From the NCBI GenBank assembly GCA_029379385.1, contig CM055615.1:1612001-1676000 (forward strand): DNA of 64,000 bases. The letters run 5' to 3'. The notes beneath the pieces are model-generated. The model had not been told where the DNA came from. It searched no databases and worked only from the letters and a program-made list of their open reading frames with translations. This document shows, one piece after another, positions 1-13,748 of the stretch. The translations under genes and the position numbers were made by a program. The DNA comes from Quillaja saponaria (lineage: Eukaryota > Streptophyta > Magnoliopsida > Fabales > Quillajaceae). Each line of letters opens with the position of its first letter. Positions within the stretch are counted from its first letter, which is position 1.

Positions 1-846
1 TATACTATACCACTTTGAAGATATGAAATGTTACTCATCAATTATGGACCAAGTATATGAATGACATGGCCTATTGCCCATTTCAACTGGTTCCACTTGC
101 CTATAGAGCTATGTGATTCTTTGCTTTGAACAATACCACATATTCAGATTCTGCTTATAATTCAAAATTCAATCCCCAACTAAGATAATTAATTCACTCT
201 TTAGGGAAATCTCATAGCACATTTAGAATTGATAGTAACTAATAAACTTAAAATGATAGCCACCATAATGAACTTATTGCACACTGGTAGACTTCAAGCA
301 AAGATCCAAATGCCACCAGGAAACAGAAGCACAAAGTTCCAAGAAACAATGTTCCATTGACCTGGCCAAAAAAGAAAATGCTTCATGACAAGTCACGTTT
401 AACAATAATATCTAAAAAGCATCTTAGCCTTCTTGCCCTTCCAAACAGTTTTATACACCTATGCCTGTGTTTAATTCATCACCTGAACTTGGAAACTATG
501 ACACTTATTTCAAGCAGATTATTCAGGATAATTGGAAATCTATCTAGAAGTGACCCTTTTCTTCTCCTAAACAGTTTGAAGGTTAATTTTGGCTAGATAG
601 CAAAATTTGTATCAGATGCTTAACTAGAATTGAGATCACCGAAGTATCAGAACATCAATATATTAGGAAAGCTCAAGCTTCTTATGCAGACATTTGGCTT
701 AATAGTCCAGAATTTAAAAATCAGAGACCACCCTCAACATATTCACATAAATCATTATGAAGCATCTACAACAAACCAACATCTAAGAACAAAATCTAGC
801 ATTTAAGTACCTTTGTAACTCTAAATCCCTTACTTTAAGCATAAGT
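1..846. other. 3' flank of the MYB gene
   Basis: No coding exon is supported here. The stretch lies downstream of the minus-strand MYB stop codon at 847 and probably includes its 3' UTR. The only open frame (plus, 357-596) has no recognisable domain. Confidence 0.5.
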
Positions 847-2110
847 TCACTGATGTTGCATTGACTGCATCTGAAATATAGTATCATAAGAACCAAACTG
901 TGTTCCATGAATTGTGCCTCTTAGCAGGTACTGTTCCTGGAGCTTATTTCCATACGAGGAAATCCCACAAAACGGTGTCATTAACACATTTCCATTTGTT
1001 GAATTGAAAACCATGGTAGCTCCTTCATATGGTAATTTCCAGTCATACTGCTGTTTTACCATGCCAGATATTTTCTGATTCCTTGGCTGATGTACAAGCT
1101 TGGTGGCATGATCTGGAGACAGAGGTCCATTATTGTCTGGCGAAGGTGATTTTGTGTCTGGGAGATTGACCGTTGTGATATCATGGATGCTGGACCTTCT
1201 CTTATCCTTGCCTCCGGTAAGCTGCCTGATAAAGTACTTCTGAGCATGACTAGCCACCTGAGTAGGCGTCCTTGTAGTCACAAAATTACGAGATATATTT
1301 CTCCAGTCACCTTTACCATACTTTTTAAGGCCCATTAGAAATTGCCTGTGGTTTACCATCAAATAGTTCCATGTCAAGAAGGGCAAGGCACACGTTTGAG
1401 AAACATATATGCAAGGGTAATCAATAATTGAAGCAGTCTTCACAGAAATTGTAAACAATTTGTATTGATTTTGCAAGTTTTCTGTAGTAACTTCCTAGAC
1501 ACTCAGCCAAAGCTCAATTATCATAACTACTTAAATTTAAATTGTTTTCTCCAACATCTTAAACTAAGGATAAGTTTTTCCTCCAGGTACATAACTTGCT
1601 TGTGAATTTGAATTAAAAGCTAATAATGGACACTGAAGGAGCAATTACATAACGATAAGGATGGTAATTTGAGGTCTTTGGTTACCTGTGCTCTTCTTCT
1701 GTCCATGGCACTCCTTTCTTCCTTTCCTGCTCCGAAGGCCGGGTGGACGTGCCCCTTTTACCATTAACACTATAAAATTGGTTCAACCCATCAAAGTCTT
1801 GATTGTTAACCCACTCCAATGTGAAAGAACTACTAGTGTACCCAGGAATCGGGATCAGCCCTGCCTCAATGTCACTAACATCCTCTTCCAATTCCTTGTA
1901 CTGTTTTATCACGTCGCTAACAGTCTTTCCCGGAATCATGGCTGCCACTTGCAGCCACCGATCCGGGGTATCCTTATCATACAAAGCCAGAGCATTCTCA
2001 AACCGTTTATTCTCTTCAGGGGTCCATCTGGTTCCCTTGCTTTCATGGAACAACCAATTCGAATTCTGAAGAGAGGAGGCAGGAGAGAGAACTTCAGTTC
2101 CCCTATTCAT
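847..2110 (-). CDS. DIVARICATA-like MYB transcription factor, two exons
   Basis: Exon 1 is 2110-1686 and exon 2 is 1345-847, both with GT-AG borders, giving 924 nt and 307 residues. The first MYB/SANT domain (about residues 26-75) contains [14 protein letters not shown] and [14 protein letters not shown]. The second (about 134-182) contains [20 protein letters not shown] and the SHAQKYF signature at 174-180. This two-domain layout, with a conserved IPGY linker and an intron inside the second domain, is that of the DIVARICATA/RADIALIS-antagonist subfamily, which binds I-box-like DNA (GATAAG). The protein is expected to be nuclear. The start is the first ATG and gives the usual N-terminus. A CAG acceptor at about 2128 just upstream suggests a leader intron. 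The exact paralogue cannot be named, so no symbol is given. Confidence 0.9.
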
Positions 2111-2900
2111 TGTTCTGGATAATTGTACTGTGCAATTGAATCACATAGCAAGCATGCCAAAGATATTAAAAAAAAAAAAACTCTCTTTCTCTCTCTTTGA
2201 ATGTTCAAAGAGAGAGATTACTCAGGAGAAATGCAGGGAAGTGGAATTTCTAAATGCTAAAGGAGCATTTGGAAGGAATCTGAGAAACCTTTTCAAGTAA
2301 GCATAACTTCAGGAATCTATAAAAGCTTTTCTTTTTCCTTGTCCGGAACCAAGGAAAGTTGGAAGACAACAGATCTTAGTTTGTCAATGATAAACCCTAA
2401 ACATCCATATGCAGGATCCAAAAGAAAACCAAATTACCAAAAAAGAAACAAAGATTAGCAAAACCCAGATCAGATTTCAGATAAATACACCCAAATTTAC
2501 GGAAAATTTGAATGCTAGTGGGTGGCAGGGTGGGATTCAAAGAATTTGACTGAAGCAGAAGAGAACTAAGAACCCATGTGAAAATTAGCAAAACCCAGAG
2601 AGAAATTTAGTACTTCAAACAATTGAAGCAAAAAATAGTGAGAAAGATATCGGCTTGTAAATTTCCCAATGAAGGTACAGCAAAAGGAGAGCTTAAACAA
2701 GTGATGGAAATGTGTCAGCTCTTTCTACTGCTTGCAGAAAAGTGATCTATGAAACAGGGACTAGTAGAGACAATAGCTGTTAAGTTGTGATTGGTAGATA
2801 GGTTGTTTGTGGGCGCTGCAACTAAAGAAGGAAGGAAGAGGGAGAGAAAAGGTACCCAATAAAAAGTAAGCTTTGGAGGAGATATTGTGAAAGAACGCAT
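2111..2900 (-). promoter_or_regulatory. 5' leader and proximal promoter of the MYB gene
   Basis: On the minus strand a pyrimidine-rich tract with CAG at 2128-2130 precedes the start codon and looks like the acceptor of a leader intron. The donor could not be fixed. A CT-rich stretch near 2820-2860 (minus) resembles a plant 5' UTR. The small open frames at 2397-2591 and 2715-2900 have no recognisable domain. Confidence 0.35.
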
Positions 2901-4744
2901 GTTTGGGGGTATTTTAGTAATTTAATAGAAAAAGGACTAACCTTGACAAGGTGTAAATTTTTAGCTGCATTATGTGAAGATGTTTGCCAACTATTCTATT
3001 GCTCAAAATAAATTTTACTTTTTGTAAAATTTCCATTTCTTTTTTCTTTTGTGGAAGTCTAATTTCAGTTTGCCAATAGGTTACTTTCTGTCATCTTCTA
3101 AATTTTGCTTCTTTGTTTTGTTTTCTAGATTCTCTAGACAGTTATTGCATTGAATGCATCATTAAATAACTTTGTCTTCATCAGGTTACACAATAACATG
3201 GCCATCATAGTCACAAAAGCAAAATACTACTAAATGAGGAAGCCATTCTTTTGGAGGATTACTTTGAAAATAAATTCATGAATAAAGTATTACTTTATTC
3301 CCCTCTGGTTTGATTGATGTTGAAATGGCCAATTTTCCCTCAATATATATAAAATGGAAAGATCCCGTCTTCAGGTACGGTGTAAGGGGGCAACATCTTT
3401 TATCAATGAAGTGCAAAAAACTTGTGGATTGAAGTATTGGAATTTTGTAGTTGATTTATAAGAGGGTAATTTTTTTCTACAAAAAATTATTATTTAATAC
3501 ATTGTCAGTATCAATGTATCTAATTTTTACTCTCTCAATAAATACAATAATATGGGTCATTCATTTAAACATAATTTCAAAAATTCAATAATTTTAATTT
3601 TTATCTAATTGATATTCTCTCACTCGTTTTAAATTTGAAACTCTTTCTAGCTATATTTTTGTACCAACTTCTTAAGTTCTATTCAAAATATATTCTTTTC
3701 TCGTTACGCTAAATATTTTATTCTGCATATAATTATTTATCAGTGTGAGTTTATGCCTTTTTCAGCATGTAAAATTCTAAAGACCTCAATTATTTAAATA
3801 AAAGATTAGAGCAATTAAATAATTAAGGTTCACCATTAGTACAGGAACACAACGTTCAAAATTATGTTAATGAAATGCATCCATGTGAAATCTACCTTAT
3901 GGTGTACAAGTAGAAATTAGAGCAATTAAATATCTAACGTTTATCTTATTTTTGAAAAGTAGGTATCACTATTTAGAGCAAGAGAAAAAATGGTCTTTAA
4001 AAGTCACTACATAAAACCTTTAACATAAGAAAAATATATTGCAAGTAAATCTTCTTTGCTTTTTCCTTCACAAAGAGTAAGATGATAACATTAATGAAAA
4101 AAATAGAAAGTCATTTAAATAATTTTCAGGTAATATATATTATTTTCTATACTACAAAATGATAAAATGAATAAAGATAAGTCATACAGAGAAATATATA
4201 ATCTTTTGGATCCTACAAACCTATCCAATGTGTAAATTACAATTGCATATCAATTAAGTTACTTGATACATGTGTGTTGTCTTGATCTGTTTCATTATTA
4301 TATCTCATTTAAATTAGTGTGCAGGTTTGGTAATAGGTTCAACTATTCTCTAGTTAGAGGTCACTGAATACTATTACATCTTAAACTTTCACAAAAACCA
4401 AAGAAGAAAATGTAGCAAGTGAGAAAAACAATATATACTTACTTCTTAGTTAAAAACACCATGTATATATGTCAATAATGATGGCTTAAGCGAATATAGA
4501 TTCTCATTGTAGAAGAAAATATATAATAAATACCAGCAGTACCCAATGCAAAAACAATATATACTTAATTAAAAAGTAAATAATGGATAATAATATGGAG
4601 TTGTCTTACCTCTGTAAAGCTTGAGGTGACAATCTTTGCTTAAAGGATGAAATAACCAACAGAAGCCACATTGAAATGACAATTTTTACTTATATTAATT
4701 TTACTAATTAAATCAAATTGAGACCCACATCATTTGTATGATCC

Positions 4745-4789
<45 letters not shown>

Positions 4790-6854
4790 TAAGATGGCCA
4801 CCAAGTAGAAATATCAAAATATCACATGTCTGTACTTGTATTATATGTCTTCTTACTCAACGTGTGAACATGAATGTAAGTCATATCAGAGAACTCTCTA
4901 GCTATTAGGTCCAGATTTGAGATGCTAATTGAGTAATTATCAAAAATGAAAAGGGTGATGTAAATGAGCAAATAATAATATGTAAGGTACATGAATCTAC
5001 CAAATTCACTAATTGATAATATTTGTGTGTTGTTGTACTTCTAGTCTGACTCTTGAAAGAATCTAATTTAAGTTAGGAACATATCTTTATTTAGAAGAGC
5101 ATAAAGATTTACGTGTACTTAGAGATAAAAGGTAATGCTCAATAATTGCTTACATAATTTCTTGTTGAACATTCCAAAACAAATTCGTTAATTGAAGACT
5201 CTTGTAAACATTATTAAACTTGATTCAAAGGTATATAATAATTAGATAGATTAAACAGAAAAATAAAATATAAAGAGAGAAACAATTTTCAGTAAGTAAT
5301 AGAGTAATTAAAGAGTAACATATGAGAATGGGGCTAAATGGAGGAAAGAGAAAAATAAAGAACTGTGTATTTTATTTATGCAAACCCAATAGAAATATTG
5401 AGAAAACATAATGATTTTGAATTGATAAGCGTCTATATCAAAGAGTTAAAATACTTCTTTCGTCATAACTGTTTAAACACAGTAACAGATAGGAATAGAC
5501 AATTCACTTATTTAAATGCTATAACAGACATTTCACTATTCAATTGTAGATACTCTTCATCTAGACTCCAACAGAAAAGATAATACATACAGCAGGCAAA
5601 GAAACAATAGATAACAGCCCAAGTCATGTACCATTTTTTTTTTTTTAATTTTTCAACTGCTATGTTGGTTACCTAAATGTTCTCTTCAAATATAGTTTCT
5701 TCTAGTCTTGTAAGAGCGAACATGAAACTTTAAAAGGAGTAGGAAAAGTGACCAATAATATACTTTACAGCCCTTTAATTATTCCCTAGAAAATTACATA
5801 CAGAATACGATCCAAAATTCCTATATTGGAAAGGACAGTTACCTTTCCATATTCATTTATTCATTAAAAAAGAAAAAGCTTAAGAGGAATAGAGAAACAG
5901 AAATATGAAATTTTCTAATCATCTAGAAATAGCATTGTCTTCGTGACTAGAATACAAAGTGTATTGTATTTGGGTTTTTTTATTTTGTTTACAACAAATT
6001 GGAGCTTATCTTTTGTTTTTCTGGGACTTGAGGCTGTTGGTAATGTTTTGCAAAGGACTTACCAATCTCTTCTCGTCCAATTGCTGTCAAACTATGCTTA
6101 CAACTCTATCACCAGCCTCTCTTCTTGCAATGAAAACGTACACCCATTAACAAAAGCAGAAATAAAGAAACTCTTATCAGACAATTAGATAAAACCCACC
6201 TCAGAATTATGACAGTATACTACATGCAAGATTTTTACCTCTATCTGAAGTTTGTTACAGTCTCCCTATTTTAACTTCTAAAAAAATAAAAGAAATACCA
6301 ATTAGGTTGCAAAGTATAAAAAACTGTGTACATTAAGGTTTATGCATATGTAAGTGCTATAACGAGATCTCTTGCATTTTTCTAGAGGCAATACTTACTC
6401 CAACTGGCTGTTTCTTTTTTTATTTTTTACCAAAAATGGTTGTCTTTCAAATCCATAGCAAGCAAACTACCATTAATTATTTGTATTAATAAATTCAAAG
6501 ATATAGGGGTGTTTATAAGAGCATATATCTCTTATTTGGAAGATTATTGATTTTACATCCATATAAACTCATTCTATTTGTCAATGTGATCACTTTCACA
6601 TTGTTAAGATTAGAGGACTTCATATTTCTTATAAGTAAATAAGTCTCTCATCTTGTTACCAATTGATTGATTTTCACGAATGAGTTCCAACATGATATCA
6701 AAGTTAGTGTCAATGTTATAATTCTCATGTCACACTGCAATAATCCAGCAAAAAAATTACGGAGTATCCAAAAGATAATTAGAACCATCAAAGCTATTGA
6801 CTGAAGCATCAAATCCCGCATGCGCTAATCAGTTTTAGTACAAATATAGTATGG
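2901..6854. other. AT-rich intergenic spacer
   Basis: About 4 kb without a recognisable gene. Short open frames (5365-5583 plus, 5943-6188 plus) show no family motif. The only distinctive feature is an uninterrupted poly(A) tract at 4746-4785. Confidence 0.5.
4746..4785 (+). repeat. 40-bp poly(A) homopolymer
   Basis: Forty consecutive A residues in AT-rich spacer. It could be the tail of an old retroposed sequence, but no body or target duplication was recognised beside it. Length is likely polymorphic. Confidence 0.9.
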
Positions 6855-6862
6855 ATGATGGG

Positions 6863-9800
6863 TAAGGATGGCAATGGATCGGGTCGGGTCAGGGTCGGAT
6901 ATCTAACCTGATCCAATAGAGATGAATTGGATAATATCCAAGTTATTGAATCAATTTTCAACTTGGATCGGATCTGTCACACCCTCTCACGGAGGCATGA
7001 CTAGCCAGATGATTGGATAACCAAACCTTCCGTAACCCTGAATTCAAAACAAAGTAACAACCATGACTCCAAATACAACATATGTATTCCTAATTTCACA
7101 TAAAGACACGAGGACAAAATTCTAGACTATTACATCATACAAAATTAAATATTTCACCATTCTAGTATGACTACAATTTTCATCATTAACTTCAAGTATG
7201 AGATCCTGTAAAATACCTTATCGTACACTGTCGGACATGTCACAAACCCGGCAAAATCATTCATTGGATTCCTGAAAAAAAAATATTATCCACGAGAGGG
7301 ATGAATCCTACAGACTCCGTCGGGTGAAAAATCATACCCAAAGAGTACTAGCATCACCCAACATAAACATATAACATATATATAATAACCTCATGTAACA
7401 TTGTTCATAACTTAATTCACATTAGATGTATATGTTATAACCGTCATAAATTCACAATTTACATGAAACACAAGATCACAAATTAATCAGAGCAATAATA
7501 TCAAACCAAGCAACCAAAGGGCTAATGAGTGACCCAGCCCTGCACAACATTATCATCCCCTACCGGGCATTTACGCGCCCGCACAACAAATTAATCTCCA
7601 TACACAATCCATCCCACATAGGATGAGCACTCAATTTAAAAAAAATATTTATCAAAATCAGAATTTCTCATGATTTTAAATCAGGATATCCTATGTGCAC
7701 CTAGATTTTTAATTTCAAAAATAAAAATCATTTTTTATAAAAACTTCACTTTGTTGGCCCTTATCAATCATAACCAATGTCATAACAAAGCAACTAATAT
7801 CAAATAAACATAATTCAAATAAATTACTGAAATACTCTTCTTGCTTACTTTCCATATATCACGTATATTCAATTAAATATATAATTACACATACTAATCT
7901 AGCGCCTAAAGGCAGCAATTAACCACTCACCCGTAACCGATTCCATTCGTCACTCACACCTGCATCTACGCATCTTATCAGATCCACATTAGAATCTGGA
8001 ACTGAAATTCATATACCCAAATAATATTTAGTTCATAAACGTTATTGTTATAATCTTTTAGTTACTAAGCTTATATCTCATCTTGTATAGGTTCCTTTAT
8101 GAAAGTTTTTCATTAAGCTATTACATGCCAATTAATATGAATTGGACTTTAAGTGATAGGGTTAATAATGAAAAGACATTTTAAATAACTTGACAAAGCA
8201 TAGGATAGAAGAAACCATTAAAAAAAAATGGAAAGCACTTAGTAAGTTATAAATGTTGAAACTGTCTAAACTTGGGGTTTGGACCAGTGTCCACTTTAAC
8301 GGTCATATCTTTATCTAGAAAATTTTGAATCTAGTTTCGTAAAATTTATAAAATACTAGACACATGTAGCTTTATAAAGGTATACTATTTGTAATTTTTG
8401 GATTTGCATATCAATACAGTTTATTGTTTGAAGTTGCATCAAACTCTGCAACACGCAAGATTTTGACAACTCTGACCTTACCTTAGTTAATTGAACATAA
8501 CTTTCTCTAGGAAAAACGAAATTCAATTCCGTTTGTTGGGTTTATTAGTAGACAAGTATATCTATCTTTCTTATTTAGAAATTTTTTCTAAAATCTGTCA
8601 TGAACCCACTCAATTCCTTACATGAACCAAAAACAGGGCACTACGAATCCTACCTGACCTAACCGGAGTCTAACAGCTATAACTCATAACATATTTGGAA
8701 TCAAGCTACGAAATTTTGTAGAAATAATTTCAAGACTATAGGACACATTTTATCTTTTGAACTCTTAATTTAATTCTGCCCCGAAGACCCTCGAAATACC
8801 GAATTTATGTTACCCACGAAATCTGTCCCCTGCACTCCTTCATAACCACTTAACTCTCATTCCTATGTGTATGTACACACACACATATATATATATACCT
8901 CTCCCAATAATTCAACATAACTTCTCAAGTTCAATCATATTCATATTCCAAATTGCATTTAACTTAAACTAACTACTTAGTTTTCATCAAGCTTGACTTA
9001 AATTTTACTCATATCCCTTATTGACTTTCATTAGCTCCTTAATCCAAAACATTAATCAACCATTATCTACCCTTGTTTAGAATCTTCTATTCAAATATCA
9101 ACAACAACTAACCATCAAGACTTAGATCTACCAAGTTTAACTCATTTCATTATAACTAGTTTCTTGTAGGCATTAAGTCAAACATCTTAAATGCATAATT
9201 AATTTCATTTCATGTGCATGTATAGTATATATATATATATATACCCCCAAAAATCAACCTAATTCCAGCACTTTTTTTTTTTTTTCAATAATCATACACA
9301 ACTACCATATATGTTTCTAAACTTTTATTCTTAGTCAACTTACATCCTACCACTAGTTAGCAACATACTAAGAAAGGATTAAAGTTAAGCTTCAAATGAA
9401 CAAGAAAATAAATGAGTTTAGAGGTAGTTCAACCCACCTAACCTCACGGCACTAAGGCAATTAGCTGTTCAAGACCCTATTGCTGCTGCTCACCACTTCC
9501 TCTTAACTCCCACTCAAGGAAATTACACTTAGGGCTAACAAAGCATATACCCACTGTTGAAGTTTCTTACTACTGCAAGCATAAGACTCATGGCAGGAAA
9601 ATAAGACTCACGGATTGCCAAGAACAGGGGACTACAAGCCCAATTGGTTGCAGCTCCAAGTCCTTCAAGTTCCATTTCAAACTATTACACATCTGCTGCA
9701 CCTCTCATGCCCAATAAAGCAGTAATACTCAAGCAAGGCAGCTACTGCTTTGATGATGTTTAAGGAAAAAGACCACACAGCAAGATGGAAGGCTGAATTC

Positions 9801-11011
9801 ATGGCTGTTACATGAGAAAACAAGGCTCACAAGCAAGGATGAAGGCTGATTTTTCTCAGGCTGCAAAGTTGGTGCAAGTGGGAGGAAATGAAGTCGAAGA
9901 ATCGAGAAGGATACAGGGGAAAGAAAAGGAGGCAAAGTCGGCGTACAAGAAGAAAAAAATCAGCCCAAAAACAGAACAAGGATGAAAGAAAGAGAATAAA
10001 AAAATCAAGTCAAAAGTCCAAACTTTAGAATATACGGTGGAAATTCATCCTAGTAAAACTAATTCTCTAATTATATGTATATAATTTTTTATTTTTTTTA
10101 TCTAATCAAAATAAATTACATACAAACATCTTAAGGTGTAGGTTAAATTATCAAGTTATAACATATTTCATTGTATTATTCTTGTTATTTAATTAATTTG
10201 TTTATTTTATAATAAAATTCATTACATTGTGTCTAAAACTCGATTTTACGTTATCAGATTATGAGAGTTATAACAGAATAGCGCCATGATCCATGGATCG
10301 GGTTCGATTCAATTCATTGATCCTATTTTTTTTATTTTATTTTTTACAAATAAAATTAAGCTTTGTTTACTTAATGTACTTTTATAAATTATAAATTATA
10401 CAGCACTATATAGTAAAATAAAAGAAAATTTTAGAATATTATCAAGAGTTGATAAAATATAAGAAATATAAAACAAAAATAATTTAGAATAATCTAGAAA
10501 AATTTACTTAAATAATTTGTACAAATCTATATAAGAAAATCAAAAACACATAAAATAATAAATTTAAATATAGCTATTTGTTTTTTTCTTTTCAAACTCG
10601 ATTTTATGAATCTAAGAAATTTTATAAATTATTCCCTTAAATAATTACTTAGAAATTTTTATTAATTATTTACTCAAATAGTTGTTACATGTATATAAGA
10701 AAATAGATTAAAAAATAGGACATTTATTATCCACCATTACCTATTGAACTTTAGATAATTTACTACAACAATATTTAGAAAATAAATTGATTAATTTCTT
10801 TTTGTTTACACTTAATTTCTAAATTGACTAATTTACATATTTTCAAATTTCAATAAAAATAAAAATAAAAAACTAAGCTGGTCAGATCCATATCCAGTTG
10901 GGCTGATCTGACCCACGAATCTAATAGATTGGATCAGATCTAATTCAATAAGTCTTTCGATCATGCTTGAATTGGATTGGGTCCGACCTGATCGATCCAT
11001 TGCCATCTTTA
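6863..11011. mobile_element. hAT-like non-autonomous DNA transposon, about 4.1 kb
   Basis: The left end reads TAAGGATGGCAATGGATCGG and the right end, reverse-complemented, reads TAAAGATGGCAATGGATCGA. The ends are flanked by a perfect 8-bp direct repeat, ATGATGGG, at 6855-6862 and 11012-11019. An 8-bp target duplication and a TA-G-GGCAA terminus fit the hAT superfamily. No hAT transposase or dimerisation domain can be read inside, so it is non-autonomous. Most of the interior (from 6975) looks like a later insertion. Similarity between the arms beyond the first 20 bases or so is weak and consists of GATCGG/GATCC-rich words. Confidence 0.7.
6975..10290. mobile_element. probable insertion (solo-LTR-like) inside the hAT-like element
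   Basis: The sequence starts TGTCACACCC, the common start of some plant Ty3/gypsy LTRs, immediately after GGATC. A possible end is GCGCCA near 10290, followed by TGATC, which matches the left flank at four of five bases. No gag or pol coding sequence is readable in the 3.3 kb, so a long solo LTR is more likely than a full element. The boundaries are tentative and GTTATAACA at about 10275 is an alternative right end. Confidence 0.3.
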
Positions 11012-11019
11012 ATGATGGG

Positions 11020-11535
11020 TCTATTACTTTGTTTATTATAAACAAAAGAAGTTGAAAAGACTAAGGTTAATTTCGGTAAAATAAGAATTGACTAATTTAT
11101 TAGACTGGGGGCAGGATACTGTGTCAAATTATGTACTGTATTAATGAACATTGTGAGTCTTAAACTATAATGGAAAAATTAACTAGAAGTCCTTTGAGCT
11201 TTCATAAAACAACAAAAACATACAAATGTAAATTTCAATACATGTAGTACTCTTTTTTTAAAAATAAAAAAATGGTTATTTACTAGATCAACCATAACAC
11301 TCAAAATTTATTACACATGCTTGAACAAATTCTCTCATTTGGTCAAAAAAAAAAAAAAAAAACAATCGGGTTAAATATGACATTGTTTATTTGCTTGTTG
11401 AGTAATCCACCCTCTCTGTTCTTCCCCTGCTTCCTTTTGGCCTCTCTGCCTCTTCCACCCATGCACAATGTGCAGAGGCCAACCTTCTTCTTACAATAAA
11501 TATATACTATAAATAATTTCAAATTGTTGACTGCG
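11020..11535. other. 3' flank of the laccase gene
   Basis: Spacer between the hAT-like target duplication and the laccase stop codon. It contains an A-run at about 11346-11362 and probably the laccase 3' UTR. No gene is supported. Confidence 0.45.
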
Positions 11536-13748
11536 TTAACATTTTGGAAGATCATTAGGAGGTGGTATCAATGACTCATTAATGCCTTTTCCATTGTCCA
11601 CCAAGAAAGCCATCTTAAGCCCCCATGTTGTATGCACCTCCAAATGGCAATGCAAGAACCAAACTCCTATAAAACATGCACACAGAATTAGAAAAACAAA
11701 ATAATGTACAGAATTGATATTAGTATGTAATGTGTGAAAATTATACCTGGATTGTCTGCCTGAAATCGGATAGCAGTCCATCCACCAGATGGAACTCCCA
11801 CTGTGTTCCTCTCAACAGGATCAACAATGTTAAAGTTCTTAGGATCCTTTTTGGGATTGTAATTCCCTATTCCTCTTCCAACAACAAAGAAATTGAATCC
11901 ATGTAAATGTACTGGATGGTTCTCTGGTGCTATTATCCCTGTATCTTGCAATACAAGTTGAACTGTTGAGTTGTAAGCCAGCCGATAAAGCTTTGTGCCA
12001 TTCGTGGTCTGCAAATTTGCTGGTGGAGTCCCAGAATAGTTAAAAGCTTGAGGTGGGTTGCCAGGGAAGTCAGTAGTGAACACACCATTGATGTTGAAAT
12101 AGTGTGCTTGAAGTAAGGCAAATGTTGGCATAACAAATGTGACATTGTTAATGGATGCCACTACTCTGCTCCCATTGGCTGCTGCTGTACAAGTTTGACA
12201 TGGAGTAATCCCTAATCCAACAGTGAAGAAGAGTGAGTGATCAACTGTTAATGGAACTTTAGCCGGGTATTTTTTCGAATTGAGGCTTCGAAGAGAGGTA
12301 ATGAAGTTGTTAGCAACTTGGGTAGCATTTGGTGGAGGTGGAGCAGTGAGAGTTGTAGGAGCATTAGAAAGAGTGCCTGTGTAATGCAATGTAGCCGTGA
12401 CGGTCAAGTTGTCCACAGCAACAGGAGAATCCATGAAAGGCGAGGCTGCAACCAAGTACTTGCCAGGTTTTTTATCAGCAGTAACAAGGGCATTAGTGGT
12501 TTGGCCAGGAGCAATCACAATTGTGTCAATCTGGAAGGGTTTTACATATGCAGCATCAACTTCTACTATGGTGAGATTATGGCCAGCAATCTTAAAGAAC
12601 AACTCTTCATTGAGTGCAGCATTGATTATCCTTAATAGGTAGGTCTTGCCACTCTCGACAGGCAATTTGAAACCATCTAGCATGATGAAATTAATCCACC
12701 AAAAGAGAGATCATATTAAAAATTAGTGAATTAAGTCAAATAAGATACAGAGGAAGAAATTTGTAGCTCAAAATTTTCAAGTTTTTAAAGTACCCTGTGA
12801 AGAACAATTGGCCAAAGGACCTGGATGGCCATTAATGGTGTGAGCATCTGAGACATTTGGTGCTAATCCAGAATTAAGAGCTTCATTGATGACTGCCTCA
12901 GTATCTGACTTCCACCATTCTCCTATAATTTACAAACCCCAAATTCAATTTGCATGACAAAAAACACTGAAAATATATATTACTCAATTGTTCTGAACCA
13001 CCATTAAATAATCAGAAAAATGAATTTGAAGGTAATAATTTATGTTTGCTTACCTAAAACAATAACTTTTTCCTTGTGGGGTGTTGGGAAAGGGTATGGC
13101 ACACCAAGCTTTGGCAAGATGATTAAGGCACCATGGATAGTGGACCTTAGCCAATTGATGTGTGCATGCCAAAGCAGCGTGCCTCGTTGGCCTGTGATGG
13201 TGAAGTTGTACACAAAGTTTTGCCCTGGCTGGATTGGGCACTGTGTAATATATGCTGGCCCATCGGACCAACCCGTTCGTAGTTGCCGGATCCCATGCCT
13301 GCCCAAAAAAGGCCCAAATGTATGAGACTTTTGTTTTCTCTTTAAAAGAGAGATTAATTAGTTAGTACTTTGGAAACTTACCAGTGGACGCTAACGTTAT
13401 GTTTGACATGGTTGACAACTCTAACAAGCACCGTGTCATCTTCCCTAGCGTAAATAGTAGGACCTGGGAACTTGCCATTAACGGTGAGAATGGACTTAGA
13501 TGAACATAGTTTAGTGGAATTCTTTGTCACAACCTGCCCAAGTTATCAATAGAAGTATTATAACAGTAGAACACACCAAATCCGATTCTTAGAATTGTGA
13601 GAGAGTTTTTGAAGGTGTAATGCAATGCTCCTCAAGAGAACGCATGATTTTTATTACTTACATTGAACCGGTAATGGCGAACCCTGCACTCGACCAAAGC
13701 TGGGAACATGCATGCAACAAGAACAAGAACTCTAACCCAAGAATCCAT
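11536..13748 (-). CDS. Laccase (LAC4/10/11/16 clade), six exons
   Basis: Exons on the minus strand are 13748-13662, 13533-13382, 13298-13054, 12922-12794, 12676-11747 and 11666-11536. All have GT-AG borders and sum to 1674 nt (557 residues), the normal laccase size. Residues 1-22 form a secretion signal. The copper sites are HWHG (79-82), WHAH (123-126), HPVHLHG (458-464) and HCHLEVH (520-526), with Leu531 ten residues after Cys521 at the type-1 axial position. Secreted laccases of this clade oxidise monolignols in secondary walls; membership is judged from VRHYRFN near the start and a DLPKC end. Residue 122 is Leu where most plant laccases have Trp (usually WWHAH). A miR397 site and an AC-I promoter element fit regulation as a lignin gene. 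The exact orthologue is uncertain. Confidence 0.93.
12607..12627 (-). promoter_or_regulatory. miR397 target site in laccase exon 5
   Basis: The plus-strand bases match the mature miR397 sequence at 19 of 21 positions. In the laccase mRNA (minus strand) this gives one G:U wobble at miRNA position 15 and one mismatch at position 21, with perfect pairing across the seed and cleavage site. It encodes the conserved INAALNEE segment, the known miR397 site of LAC4-type laccases. miR397 down-regulates laccases and lignin in other plants. The miR397 sequence was compared from memory. Confidence 0.8.

Noticed and set aside
12318..12642. Plus-strand frames opposite laccase exon 5
   Set aside because: Shadows of the laccase coding strand, whose copper motifs fix the real frame.
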